Part shown: positions 1 to 12,477 of the stretch, piece after piece
Position numbering within the stretch: position 1 is the stretch's first letter
How the letters are laid out: each line of letters begins with the position of its first letter
DNA from: Liolophura sinensis
Taxonomy: Eukaryota; Mollusca; Polyplacophora; Chitonida; Chitonidae
Direction of reading: 5' to 3'
NCBI RefSeq assembly: GCF_032854445.1
Contig: NC_088299.1
Span: 17,291,608-17,355,607, forward strand
DNA: 64,000 bases
Translations under genes and position numbers: made by a program
The notes under the pieces: model-generated
Told to the model about the DNA's origin: nothing
Databases searched by the model: none
What the model saw: the letters and a program-made list of their open reading frames with translations, nothing else

Positions 1-2710
1 GTTTTCATTTTATGTCGTGTCTCATTTTCACATCTTCGTTAAGCTTCTGGTTTCTGGTTTGTCAACTACAGAGATGTACATGTACAAAACAAGTGTTAAG
101 TAGGGAAGCCACGGAGCACCGTGAGGGTGCGAAGTGCAGTGACGCGTGACGGGGGGGCGCTCATCCATCATACGCTATGTTATCTGATAGGTCTCTAGTA
201 TGGCCGTATTGACTTAATCCACCATGAAGATTATCTACCCATACAGGATTGTACCAGCAGAAGAACATGAAAGCAGCCAGGTTAGCCCATTATATTATCC
301 ACTTAGCTTCTGTATTTTTTCTCTTGTACTGAAAGAAGATTGGCTGCAATAGAATCACGTGATCTTCGTCTTTCTTTGGTTTACATTGTACATTGTTACT
401 TACTTAATTAAAACGCACATTCTTCAGTTTTTTCACATAGGCGGACACCAGATTGTGTAATTATCAATGACAGTGAAGTCAAGGTTCGCTTTAGCTAAGA
501 TTTTAATTTTGCTTTTATTTGTGGAAATAAATTGTTCAAAAATATAGCCTCCTTTCATATCGTCGTTATTAAACTTTCATCATCCGCAAACCCCACCTCT
601 GTTCCTTTGAGTTTTCTTTCAAAACATATTTTTTAGTTTCATTTAGTGCCTTACTTTTCCTAATTGTTCTGGTAAATATTCTCACATAAACATTCTCACA
701 AAAACATTTCACATTTAGTCAGACATAATGTGACAGAAAACTGTAGTGTAATGACGCCATCGCGGAAGTTCGCTCTGCATTCTGGGATTCGAGATGGGAT
801 AATAGCTGGCTGTGAACCAATGTGCCATGTGATCGTTGCATGAATGGCTTAACAACGTGACAAATGGCAGCTGTATCGTTTTACACTATTCACCACAGAG
901 CACAAGATATTACAAATCTGATCAATGATCGAGGTCACAGGCTCGCATCCGGCTCTTGCTGGCTCGGCTTAAGTTTACCCCCGACCACTCCCGCTTACCT
1001 TCATGCATATTCATGACTGTCGTCATGTACGTGAAAAAATCTTGAGCATGGCGTGATACACCAGTTAAATAAACAAAATCAGGAAACAAACGTGAAAAAC
1101 GAATGTCAAAAACGCTGCGCTGTGTCATCTGCAACCCATACTTCCTTGGAGAAAACGGTGTCAGTATACAGATCAGTTACAAAGAGCAAAACACTTCTCG
1201 CCTTAGAATCTTGAGAAGTCAAATGCTGTCGAGGAATGTCCTTGTCAGAGAATAATTTTGCTCGATGAACAACAATGGTATGGCATTTGGGGATCGGGTT
1301 AAAACACACACATACCCTCAAAATTCAGCCACCTCTTATTTTAACTTCAAATATCATTATGTATACAGCGCGTAGAAAATAGTCATTATATAATGACGTT
1401 CATTATTTATTTAGTGTTCATTATTACACGTTCATTATTAACAGTTTGTGTTCCCAATTTTCCACTTGTACGGCGGCAGTTTTATTCATGGGTTAGGGAA
1501 ACTGCACTGTCAGGATAAAACCACCGGCCTTTGTCAAGTTATAGACCAACTTTCTCATATTTTCGTCCATCTGGTGTCTATAGTCTCTATAAACTTTACA
1601 TTGTACGCTGTCCAAGGTTAATTGAAACTGACACATCCTGTGTATATCTGTATCTGATGACGAACAGAGAATCTCGTCTACACAGGAATGTGAATTTTTT
1701 GAGCAGAATAGATATCTCATTTACTTCTCTGCCGCATTAAACATAAAACAATTTGCTAATTATGTTGCTGGGATAACTTTTCATAATCCCAGATTCATCC
1801 ATCTGTCAGTGACGTAAAACGATTTAATCAGTTCAAGAATAAAAAGCATGCATGCATAAAGTGTGCATGCAGACAACACCTGCGTCGGGTGAATGACCAG
1901 CGCACAAGTGTAATCTACACACCAAGACCTTTCAGTTCTACCTTATAATGGCTTCTTAAAAGAAGAGAACATATTTATACAACATATACCTTAAATGAAA
2001 GAGTTATACTTAATGTTCCATAAAATATGTAAATTTTCTGTCAGCAGCACTTATTATTTGACTCTTTTAATAGTTAAACACCGAAGGCTTAGAAGTCTCC
2101 TTTGCGCCGTCATTTGAACAGATTACATACGTTATTGTGCTTAGCGTTGCCCCGTAGCTTTTCAGGACATGACTTTACATATTGGCAGACAACAGCCACA
2201 GATGTAGGCATGATGCGGCCCTCTAGTACATGCCAAACTCTTCCTTTTTTAGAGTTGGATTTCACAGAATTTAAAATCCGCGATTATCACGATATACGTA
2301 CGTATTTAGCTGAGACTGAAAATGCACGTTAAACATATGGTAAAACATGGCAGAGCTATAAACGTGGCTCGAATCGGTGGATTCCTTGGATGTAAGGTAT
2401 AGTTTGTATAAATGTGTTCTGTTCTTTCAACGTGACAGCCCATGAAGCTATAGCGTGATTGCTACTCCAGTCGTTGTACCTAAATGCTTCCTTATGTGTA
2501 GTTTCTGCGTAAAATGCTAATTTACACTAAAATAAAATTTAGAGAGGCAAAATATGACTCCGTCTAGACTCACTCTAATACCAGACTGCCTTATTTGTGT
2601 AATATTCCACAATTACCAAACCTAGCAATGGGAAACTTTTCAGTCGTCACCATTTTAATGTTTAAAGCAAAGGAATCTGCGTAGCCAAATTGTGAATGTG
2701 ATAGTTCAAC
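1..2710. other. Intergenic, nothing supported
   Basis: AT-rich sequence with short chance frames only (under 80 codons). No splice-flanked exon, RNA gene or repeat array that I can support. Confidence 0.6.
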
Positions 2711-2826
2711 ACAATGACTAGGGAGCCTCTCACCAATGTGGTCGCTGCAAGTCTAGCTGGCTTCCTTTCCGGTTGTACGTAAGACGGCCCACCAAAAGCC
2801 TACGGGTGGTCATGACTTGCAATTCT
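2711..2826 (+). mobile_element. SINE family A, degraded fragment
   Basis: ggagcctctcaccaatgtgg and ggcttcctttccggttgtac match the body of the copy at 43410; the head and 3' tail are missing and there are several gaps. Confidence 0.75.
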
Positions 2827-4019
2827 TCGCGCGGTGTGACAAATGTTTTTTTTTTTAAATGTTTGATATGTACTATAACAAATACCAGTGTCTGTATGCC
2901 GTTAAATTTACGCCAGCCAATTGGAAAGCTGTATGGTATCTAAGTAAACCAGTAGTACATCAATACATAAATTTAAAGAAAAAACATGAAAAAAGCGGTT
3001 AAGTGTTTGTAGCCTGTTTGTAAATCAGTAATATAGTATGCCAATGAGTCTGTATGAAGAATATAAATTACATATCAAACGTTTTAACATAATCAAGATA
3101 GATATCAAGATATAACGTCTTCAGTAACTACCTGGTTACTGAAGACATTATACTGTGGAGCAATTCTGTTTGACATCAGAACACTGATTGGTGGTTAATT
3201 TTTTCGTCAAACACGCTGTTGTGGATTGGTCAACCATAACGGTGTCTGAGATAACATCAGACAAGATCTCAAGCCACGAGATAACTGGTGAAAAATTGTT
3301 ATGCATAAAAAATGCACATAATTTTGTATCGCATTCCTCGTCCAAGGTCAAGCATATCGACACATTTTTATTGGAATATAATTTTACCGATCTGTTTGAA
3401 TAATAATATCGAGGTGCTTAACTGAGTTCCATGGAATGAGGCCTAAGCGGTGTCGAGACAGGACAGACAAGGAAAGCAGCCACGCTTTATTTTAGAAATT
3501 GTCAAACATCTTAGGAAACACTAATTAGTTAGTGGCAATTAATCGTTTTACTTTATATTCCTAAAGCACAGATGCTCTAATTAACAATATCAACTCCTAC
3601 ATTACATCAATTAGCCTAATAGGTCTATCAAGCTAATAGGTCTACCACTGCAGTTTAACTCAGGTTTTGTATGGATGTAAATGTATTTATTTGCTTTAAA
3701 CAGCCATATGTGGCCTTAACTCTTTTCTTTTTTTGTTTTTTTTTATGTATTCAGCGTCAGCATTCAGAAACTACAATTTTTTGGCCACACTTCCACACTC
3801 CCCACGCTTACAAAAGTAGGAAACCGGAAAGAATCGAGAGGAAACCGCGCTCGACCCTACGCCAATGCACCAGGAGAATCCTCCGGACATGAAGCCTCAG
3901 TCGAAACACGTGACCTCAGGTACAAACAGTTGTTCACAATCACGTTAGATATTGGGGCGATGTACGTAGGACTGTCTGGAGCCCATTCTACGACCCCAAG
4001 ATTCGACCGGAGTAACTTC
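2827..4019. other. Intergenic, hairpin only
   Basis: Apart from the hairpin at 3111-3152 I see nothing. The stretch 3786-4019 leads into the 52-bp array. Confidence 0.6.
3111..3152. repeat. Perfect-looking hairpin, 18-bp arms, 6-base loop
   Basis: Left arm 3111-3128 (tataacgtcttcagtaac) pairs with 3135-3152 (gttactgaagacattata) with one mismatch; loop tacctg. Isolated in otherwise plain DNA. No terminal repeats or target duplication identified around it. Confidence 0.8.
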
Positions 4020-7000
4020 CATGATAGAATGTATCTACAGGGAAAAGATATGTGATCATGATACATGTATGCATGATAAAATGTATTTACAGAGAAAAGA
4101 TATGTGATCATGATACATGTATGCATGATAAAATGTATTTACAGAGAAAAGATATGTGATCATGATACATGTATGCATGATAAAATGTATCTACAGAGAA
4201 AAGATATGTGATCATGATACATGTATGCATGATAAAATGTATCTACAGAGAAAAGATATGTGATCATGATACATGTATGCATGATAAAATGTATCTACAG
4301 AGAAAAGATATGTGATCATGATACATGTATGCATGATAAAATGTATCTACAGGGAAAAGATATGTAATCATGATACATGTATGCATGATAAAATGTATCT
4401 ACAGAGAAAAGATAATCAAGAGAAAAGATATGTCATCATGATACATGTATGCATGATAAAATGTATTTACAGAGAAAAGATATGTGATCATGATACATGT
4501 ATGCATGATAAAATGTTTCTACAGGGAAAAGATATGTGATCATGATACATGTATGCATGATAAAATGTTTATACGGGGAAAAGATATGTCATCATGATAC
4601 GTGTATGCATGATAAAATTATCTACAGAGAAAAGATAATCAAGAGAAAAGATATGTGATCATGATACATGTATGCATGATAAAATGTATCTACAGGGAAA
4701 AGATATGTGATCATGATACATGTATGCATGATAAAATGTATTTACAGAGAAAAGATATGTGATCATGATACATGTATGCATGATAAAATGTATTTACAGA
4801 GAAAAGATATGTCATCATGATACATGTATGCATGATAAAATGTATCTACAGAGAAAAGATATGTGATCATGATACATGTATGCATGATAAAATGTATTTA
4901 CAGAGAAAAGATATGTGATCATAATACACGTATGCATGATAAAATGTATCTACAGAGAAAAGATATGTCATCATGATACATGTATGCATGATAAAATGTT
5001 TATACGGGGAAAAGATATGACATCATAATATATGTATGCATGATAAAATGTTTCTACAGGAAAAAGATATGTCATCATGATACATGTATGCGTGAGAAAA
5101 TGTATCTACAGGGAAAAGATATATGATCATGATACATGTATGCATGATAAAATGTTTCTACAGAGAAAAGATAACAAGAGAAAAGATATGAGATCATGAT
5201 ATATGTATGCATGATAAAATGTATATAAGGGAAAAGATATGTGATCATGATACATGTATGCATGATAAAATGTATCTACAGAGAAAAGATATGTGATCAT
5301 GATACATGTATGCATGATAAAATGTATCTACAAAGAAAAGATATGTGATCATGATACATGTATGCATGATAAAATGTATCTACAGAGAAAAGATATGTGA
5401 TCATGATACATGTATGCATGATAAAATGTATCTACAGAGAAAAGATATGTGATCATGATACATGTATGCATGATAAAATGTATTTACAGAGAAAAGATAT
5501 GTGATCATGATACATGTATGCATGATAAAATGTATCTACAGAGAAAAGATATGTCATCATGATACATGTATGCATGATAAAATGTATCTACAGGGAAAAG
5601 ATATGTCATCATGATACATGTATGCATGATAAAATGTATCTACATTGAAAAGATATGTCATCATGATACATGTATGCATGATAAAATGTTTATACGGGGA
5701 AAAGATATGTCATCATGATACATGTATGCGTGAGAAAATGTATCTACAGGGAAAAGATATATGATCATGATACATGTATGCATGATAAAATGTTTATACG
5801 GGGAAAAGATATGTGATCATGATACATGTATGCATGATAAAATGTATCTACAGAGAAAAGATATGTCATCATGATACATGTATGCATGATAAAATGTATC
5901 TACAGAGAAAAGATAATCAAGAGAAAAGATATGTGATCATGATACATGTATGCATGATAAAATGTATCTACAGAGAAAAGATATGTGATCATGATACATG
6001 TATGCATGATAAAATGTATTTACAGAGAAAAGATATGTGATCATGATACATGTATGCATGATAAAATTTATTTACAGAGAAAAGATATGTGATCATGATA
6101 CATGTATGCATGATAAAATGTATCTACAGAGAAAAGATATGTGATCATGATACATGTATGCATGATAAAATGTATTTACAGAGAAAAGATATGTGATCAT
6201 GATACATGTATGCATGATAAAATGTATCTCCAGAGAAAAGATATGTGATCATGATACATGTATGCATGATAAAATGTATCTACAGGGAAAAGATATGTCA
6301 TCATGATACATGTATGCATGATAAAATGTATCTACAGGGAAAAGATATGTCATCATGATACATGTATGCATGATAAAATGTTTATACGGGGAAAAGATAT
6401 GACATCATAATATATGTATGCATGATAAAATGTTTCTACAGGAAAAAGATATGTCATCATGATACATGTATGCGTGAGAAAATGTATCTACAGGGAAAAG
6501 ATATATGATCATGATACATGTATGCATGATAAAATGTATCTACAGAGAAAAGATAATCAAGAGAAAAGATATGTCATCATGATACATGTATGCATGATAA
6601 AATGTATCTACAGAGAAAAGATATGTGATCATGATACATGTATGCATGATACAATTTATTTGCAGAGAAAAGATATGTGATCATGATACATGTATGCATG
6701 ATAAAATGTATCTACAGAGAAAAGATATGTGATCATGATACATGTATGCATGATAAAATGTATCTACAGAGAAAAGATATGTCATCATGATACATGTATG
6801 CATGATAAAATGTATCTACAGAGAAAAGATATGTGATTATGATACATGTATGCATGATAAAATGTATCTACAGGGAAAAGATATGTCATCATGATACATG
6901 TATGCATGATAAAATGTATCTACATTGAAAAGATATGTCATCATGATACATGTATGCATGATAAAATGTTTATACGGGGAAAAGATATGTCATCATGATA

Positions 7001-8434
7001 CATGTATGCGTGAGAAAATGTATCTACAGGGAAAAGATATATGATCATGATACATGTATGCATGATAAAATGTTTATACGGGGAAAAGATATGTGATCAT
7101 GATACATGTATGCATGATAGAATGTATCTACAGGGAAAAGATATGTCATCATGATACATGTATGCATGATAAAATGTATCTACAGAGAAAAGATAATCAA
7201 GAGAAAAGATATGTGATCATGATACATGTATGCACGATAAAATGTATCTACAGAGAAAAGATATGTGATCATGATACATGTATGCATGATAAAATGTATT
7301 TACAGAGAAAAGATATGTGATCATGATACACGTATGCATGATAAAATTTATTTACAGAGAAAAGATATGTGATCATGATACATGTATGCATGATAAAATG
7401 TATCTACAGAGAAAAGATATGTGATCATGATACATGTATGCATGATAAAATGTATTTACAGAGAAAAGATATGTGATCATGATACATGTATGCATGATAA
7501 AATGTATCTACAGAGAAAAGATATGTGATCATGATACATGTATGCATGATAAAATGTATCTACAGGGAAAAGATATGTCATCATGATACATGTATGCATG
7601 ATAAAATCTATCTACAGGGAAAAGATATGTCATCATGATACATGTATGCATGATAAAATGTTTATACGGGGAAAAGATATGTCATCATGATACATGTATG
7701 CATGATAAAATGTTTATACGGGGAAAAGATATGTCATCATGATACATGTATGCGTGAGAAAATGTATCTACAGGGAAAAGATATATGATCATGATACATG
7801 TATGCATGATAAAATGTTTATACGGGGAAAAGACATGTCATCATGATACATGTATGCATGATAAAATGTATCTACAGGGAAAAGATATGTCATCATGATA
7901 CATGTATGCATGATAAAATGTATCTACAGGGAAAAGATATGTCATCATGATACATGTATGCATGATAAAATGTATCTACAGGGAAAAGATATGTGATCAT
8001 GATACATGTATGCATGATAAAATGTTTATACGGGGAAAAGATATGTCATCATGATACATGTATGCGTGAGAAAATGTATCTACAGGGAAAAGATATATGA
8101 TCATGATACATGTATGCATGATAAAATGTTTCTACAGGGAAAAGATATGTCATCATAATATATGTATGCATGATAAAATGTTTATAAAGAGAAAAGATAT
8201 GTGATCATGATACACGTATGAATGATAAAATGTTTATACAGAGAAAAGATATGTGATCATGATACATGTATGCATGATAAAATGTATCTACAGAGAAAAG
8301 ATATGTGATCATGATACACGTATGCATGATAAAATGTTTATACAGAGAGAAAAGATATGTGATCATGATAATGTATGCATGGTAAAATGTATCTACAGAG
8401 AAAAGATATATGATCATGATACATGTATGCATGC
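4020..8434. repeat. 52-bp minisatellite array, about 84 copies
   Basis: Unit of 52 bp built around gatcatgatacatgtatgca and aaaatgtatctacagag. The core contains a 10-bp perfect palindrome atacatgtat flanked by atcatg/gcatgat arms, so each unit can fold into a small hairpin. Variants recur: a 16-bp insertion (aaaagataatcaagag), a tttatacgggg version, and a gcgtgag version. Identical ordered sets of variants recur 1,280 bp apart (e.g. 5641 and 6921; 5901 and 7181), equal to 24 units plus two 16-bp insertions. Short open frames on both strands are repeat artefacts. Confidence 0.97.
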
Positions 8435-9064
8435 GGAGGACTCGCATTGTGACAGCTTTGTAAGACGGGGCCTAGTAAAACGTGTATATACCCACCGCAA
8501 TGTACCCATCACAGCTGGAGAAAATTTCCGTGAATGGTACACGTTGATTAAACAGTAAAAAATGTTTTCACATGATAGTAAATTGAGTTTCTATTTTCGT
8601 GACTTGGTTAAAGGAAGGGGAAAAATGAGTCTGGTTAAGTGCTTCAGTGACAAAACCTCGTGTTATGACCGAAAAAAAGTGTTTAAAGACACGTTGTATC
8701 TTGAACCACGTAACTAACAAATATAACTGACGTGTCATGATACAGAAGTTTCAAAAACTAACACGCTAGGGTTTGAAAACGTTATCTATTCAATATACGA
8801 GTAGAAATTAGATGAAATGTTAGATGAATTTGTATAGCCGGTTAAACTAAAACCTAAACATACATGTAGGCAAACTACGGATATCAAGGTTTTCACAAAC
8901 TTCAAAACAGCAGCATGACTTTTCAGGGAAAACAGGATGGGTGATGGCGCTCATGACAAACAATGGTCGCTCTAATGTCAATAGCCTGATGTTCTAAGGA
9001 CACAAAAAACGGTTTGTTTTTTATTTCTTAATATGGATTTTAAGATGTGCCCTAAGATATGAAA
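8435..9064. other. Intergenic, nothing supported
   Basis: Unique-looking sequence between the 52-bp array and a SINE. No coding signal. Confidence 0.6.
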
Positions 9065-9077
9065 GTATTAAAAAGAG

Positions 9078-9264
9078 TGAGTGAGTGAGTGCTTGGGGTT
9101 TAACGTCGTACTCAACAATTTTTCAGTCATATGACGACGAAGGAATCCTTAGGGTGCATGTACGTGTAATGTGCCTCCTTGTTGCAGGACGGATTTCCAC
9201 CGCTCTTTTATTTAGTGCTGCCACACTGAGACGACTTACCGAAGGCAAGTAAGCCGCCCCGCCC
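9078..9264 (-). mobile_element. SINE family B (ACTC tail), 5'-truncated, with target-site duplication
   Basis: Left end gtgagtgagtgcttggggtt is the reverse complement of an ACTC-repeat tail preceded by aaccccaagcact. Body: gtcatatgacgacgaaggaa, gccgccccgccc. Flanked by the exact 13-bp direct repeat gtattaaaaagag at 9065-9077 and 9265-9277. Confidence 0.9.
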
Positions 9265-9657
9265 GTATTAAAAAGAGATTTACTCATCCTTCTCCCGGAG
9301 ATGTAAAAAAAGGCCTCAGCAGTCAGCCTTGAATATTCAATGATGACATCAACTGTGAAATCTCTGTCAAGGGGGAAGTGTGTGTGTGTGTGGGGGGGGG
9401 AGGCCGAATTGTCGGCACTCAGCTGGTTCCGGGTTCCAAGAAAACATTTCTGATCAGTGATGGAAAACATGCATTCAAAATGTGTATCGAAATGAAAAAT
9501 AAAAAGAAAGATATATATAAATTTTTACTCATAGCTTTCCTCATTTCCGTTAATACCATAACCTTCATTTTCGAGTTTTTCATTTTTTCCCTTGTATCCC
9601 TTAATTCAAACCTGGCTTGACAGGTCTATTTCGTCTCTATTCAAATACTGTCGGACC

Positions 9658-9745
9658 ATGCTTAAATATGTGGGCCACAAGCTGTTTAAACACATTTCCT
9701 ACTTCAACATGTGGGCCACAAGCTGTTTCAACACATTTCATTCTT
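9658..9745. repeat. Short direct duplication
   Basis: atgtgggccacaagctgttt followed by aacacattt occurs twice, with a short spacer. Confidence 0.8.
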
Positions 9746-9869
9746 AAACTTGATGCATTATTTATGAATTACCGGTACTTCTGTTTTAATAAACACACCT
9801 TGAAGAAACAATAAATATTACAATGCTAGGACCGGTGATTTATAAAGCTCTGTGAGAGGGGAGAAGGCG

Positions 9870-11222
9870 TTAAATAGTGGATCGTCTTCTAACTCTGCGA
9901 ACGAATGCCGCGCGTACAACGGCCATTTTCTTGTGAAAGACTATACAAAGGATAACGACAAACAGCAGCAAGAAAAAGGAAAGAAAAGATGCAATCCATA
10001 TATGTGTGACAGCCTTAGGTTCCTCACAGAATATGTCCTCTTCTGTCAGCTGTCCGAACGGCACACCGACCAAACGTTCCGGGGAGGCACAGGTCATGTT
10101 CCTGATGTACTCATAATTCCCCAGCCCCACCGCAGCCAGCCGTGAATTTTCCCTCAGGAACCTGAACAGATTCTCGTTGGTAAAACAGTCACAGGACAGA
10201 GGGTTGTTCCTCAAGTTTATAACAGCTGATTTCATACGGACAAGACTTTGAATATTCTGTTCTGTCAGCTGTGAAATGTTATTGTACCTCAGATCGATTT
10301 CGCCCACGCCATCACTAATCTCCCCGAAATCAATGAAATTAAAGCTTGAGATAGCGTTTTCTCTCAGATCTAGATACCGCAGTCTTGGATACGCAAGTCG
10401 CCATTGTGTAAGTTCGTTGGGAAGGCGATTATACTCCCTGTGAGAGAGATTGTAAAACAGAAGCCGAGGAAAAGTGAATGATACCCGCTGCTGGTATAGA
10501 TGCAAAGGAGCCTGATTGTATCTATCGGTATTGCTCTCATCCATAAATTGCAGATATTTATAACGGCATTTATGGGGAACTTGTTGTTTGTTTCTAACCC
10601 AGGCTTTCATTATCCCTGTAATATTTCTAATGAGTTTTGGGTCGTCGACCACAGGTATCGTAGTGAAATTTGTCCACACAAATTTCTCTAAGTATTCTGA
10701 CGAACAGTGAACGTGTTTAGAGATTTTCAGAACGTTTGAAGACCTTTCATTAAGGTGTGACAACGTCATATAGCTCGCCACATTGTTTGTGATTAGAATC
10801 CGAAGATGACTTGGTATATCGTTGGAATCCGACAGATATGCCGAATAAAAGTCTTTGATTCGACACTTGACAATTTTTAAGGATACCAGATGAGATGCTT
10901 TAAACGGCCAGGGGAAGCTAATGGAACTGTTCATTTGGTTCACACAGAGAATGTCCAGGGCGATGGGCCGTCCGTCGCTGGCATTACTCCAAACCCGGAA
11001 ATCAGACAGCGAGAGGGAACCTTGTGTAAGCCGACACGAAATGTGAACGAGCGGCTGAGACCAGTTAAATGAGGGCGGCTCTGGATTCCAGTCTACCCGA
11101 TCAAGAGTCCTCACACAGGCATTTTCCCACCCTAACGGTAGATCAGTGAAGTGCATCGCTTTGCTGGTCGTCTGGGGAAGCAGGACAACAGCAACAAATG
11201 CCACAACGACAGTTGGTTTCAT
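9870..11222 (-). CDS. TIR-less Toll-like receptor paralogue (LRR ectodomain + membrane anchor)
   Basis: A 450-residue single-exon product. Residues 1-21 form a hydrophobic signal peptide. The ectodomain carries many N-glycosylation sequons, leucine-rich repeats at about 281-318 (LRYLDLREN, IDLRYNNIS), and an LRRCT cap with the cysteine pattern C344, C346, C378, C399. A membrane helix spans about 405-429 and is followed by only about 21 basic residues (VRRVRRRSTI) and a stop. The 621-residue paralogue at 18824-20689 continues from this point into a TIR domain; here I find no TIR remnant downstream in any frame. A good splice acceptor (ttatccttag) lies 5 bases upstream of the ATG on the minus strand, suggesting a 5'UTR intron. 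Family knowledge: TLR ectodomains bind microbial or damage ligands at cell or endosomal membranes. Inference: without TIR it cannot recruit MyD88-type adaptors, so decoy, co-receptor, or decaying gene are all possible. The intact frame argues against an old pseudogene. Confidence 0.82.
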   Translation of the reverse strand: MKPTVVVAFVAVVLLPQTTSKAMHFTDLPLGWENACVRTLDRVDWNPEPPSFNWSQPLVHISCRLTQGSLSLSDFRVWSNASDGRPIALDILCVNQMNSSISFPWPFKASHLVSLKIVKCRIKDFYSAYLSDSNDIPSHLRILITNNVASYMTLSHLNERSSNVLKISKHVHCSSEYLEKFVWTNFTTIPVVDDPKLIRNITGIMKAWVRNKQQVPHKCRYKYLQFMDESNTDRYNQAPLHLYQQRVSFTFPRLLFYNLSHREYNRLPNELTQWRLAYPRLRYLDLRENAISSFNFIDFGEISDGVGEIDLRYNNISQLTEQNIQSLVRMKSAVINLRNNPLSCDCFTNENLFRFLRENSRLAAVGLGNYEYIRNMTCASPERLVGVPFGQLTEEDIFCEEPKAVTHIWIASFLSFFLLLFVVILCIVFHKKMAVVRAAFVRRVRRRSTI

Positions 11223-11328
11223 AGTTCCTAAGGATAAAAATCATGTGTTGGTATGCTTGCGTATTTATTTAGTTGATCATTCTATACTTAAAAATTTTTC
11301 AGATACCGGGTATAGGATGGTATGGTTT

Positions 11329-11430
11329 ATGGGTGGTGGAAACAGGAAAACCCGGGGTAAACCACAGATCTTTGGCAAACTGCTGACAAACTTTCCCACG
11401 TGTGATGGACAAATGTGTGAAGGAAAGAGG
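11329..11430 (+). mobile_element. Remnant of dispersed repeat family C
   Basis: ggtttatgggtggtggaaac, cccggggtaaaccacagatc and ggcaaactgctgacaaactt resemble stretches at 24990-25110, 32440-32535 and 37065-37160. Likely an old SINE-like family; ends not defined. Confidence 0.5.
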
Positions 11431-12254
11431 TTTTTAATGAATTGTAGATGGGTAATAGTGCTTGAAATAGCAGCATCCCATCCACTTTGTCACAGCCTTC
11501 TCTCCGCCTGCATTTACATTTACGAAAACATTAAATGCCCAATGCTATGAACCAGTGCATATTCTTACGCCATTCCTTTCTTTTTCATAATTGTTTGATA
11601 ATTAAATATAAAACAAATCTGTCTAACTTTTTACACTGTTTTAATCAGTGTCTTGAGGACATATTACTAAATACTATCCATGGTTTGAAACTGGCATATT
11701 TCTATGATTTAGCCCAGACTTACCTTAGACTCAATGTGTACACTTCTAATATACAGGCTGGACGATGTAAGCGATGTTACTGTAACCAAGCCGTTGTTTC
11801 CATCCCTGGGCTGTAAACATACTGGTGAAAAGACTATTCAGACTTTATAGAAAGTTACACAGTGCTTCTACCTCGTGACAGGAAATACCTGGTTAACAAC
11901 AAACCCCACGCCGTCAGAACTAAAGGGCAATTGTTGATAACTATGTATAAAAAAAATAGCAGGCGTATATCCGCTATTATAACAATAGATTAGAGACATG
12001 CCAAAGTGATACCTGTTCCTGGTAATCTACCGCTAATCCAATAGATTTACAGCTTGAAATCAAGTAAATGTCCGGAAATCCGGAAAAATGAAGTCAATTC
12101 AGTAAACAGTAAAACTGGACAGGTAGGTCAAGACAATAGAAACGGCAACAATGTGACTATTTATGTGACGTCACATATTACGACTGAAATAGAGGCGCTT
12201 CACATTTCTTACTTCGAAGTCGGGAGATACCGGGATCAAACCGTATTCCCGCCA
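11431..12254. other. Upstream region of the TIR-less receptor gene
   Basis: Should hold the 5'UTR exon and promoter implied by the acceptor just before the ATG, but I could not identify either. Confidence 0.5.
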
Positions 12255-12453
12255 CTTCCCTGTGAGTTCAAGTCCAGCTCATGGTGGCGTCCTCTCTGGC
12301 CGTACGTTGGAAGGTCTTCCAGCAGCCTGCGGATGGGTATCGTGGGTTTCCCTGGGCTCTGCCCCAGTTTCCTTTCACCATAACGCTGGTCGCTGTCCTA
12401 TAAGTGAAACATTCTTGAGTACGGCGTAAAACACCAATCAAATAAAAAAAATA
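12255..12453 (+). mobile_element. SINE family A, 5'-truncated
   Basis: Begins at the box-B-like gagttcaagtccagctcatg and runs through the body to attcttgagtacggcgtaaa, ending in caaataaaaaaaa. It abuts the 49-bp minisatellite array. Confidence 0.88.
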
Positions 12454-12477
12454 CTTGACGTAAGACTTGGGAACATT

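Noticed and set aside
4020-8434. CRISPR-like regular repeats
   Set aside because: Units follow each other without unique spacers, and the context is animal DNA; the same applies to the other arrays.
9123-9470. 115-codon minus-strand ORF
   Set aside because: Largely SINE family B sequence plus a GT/G-run.
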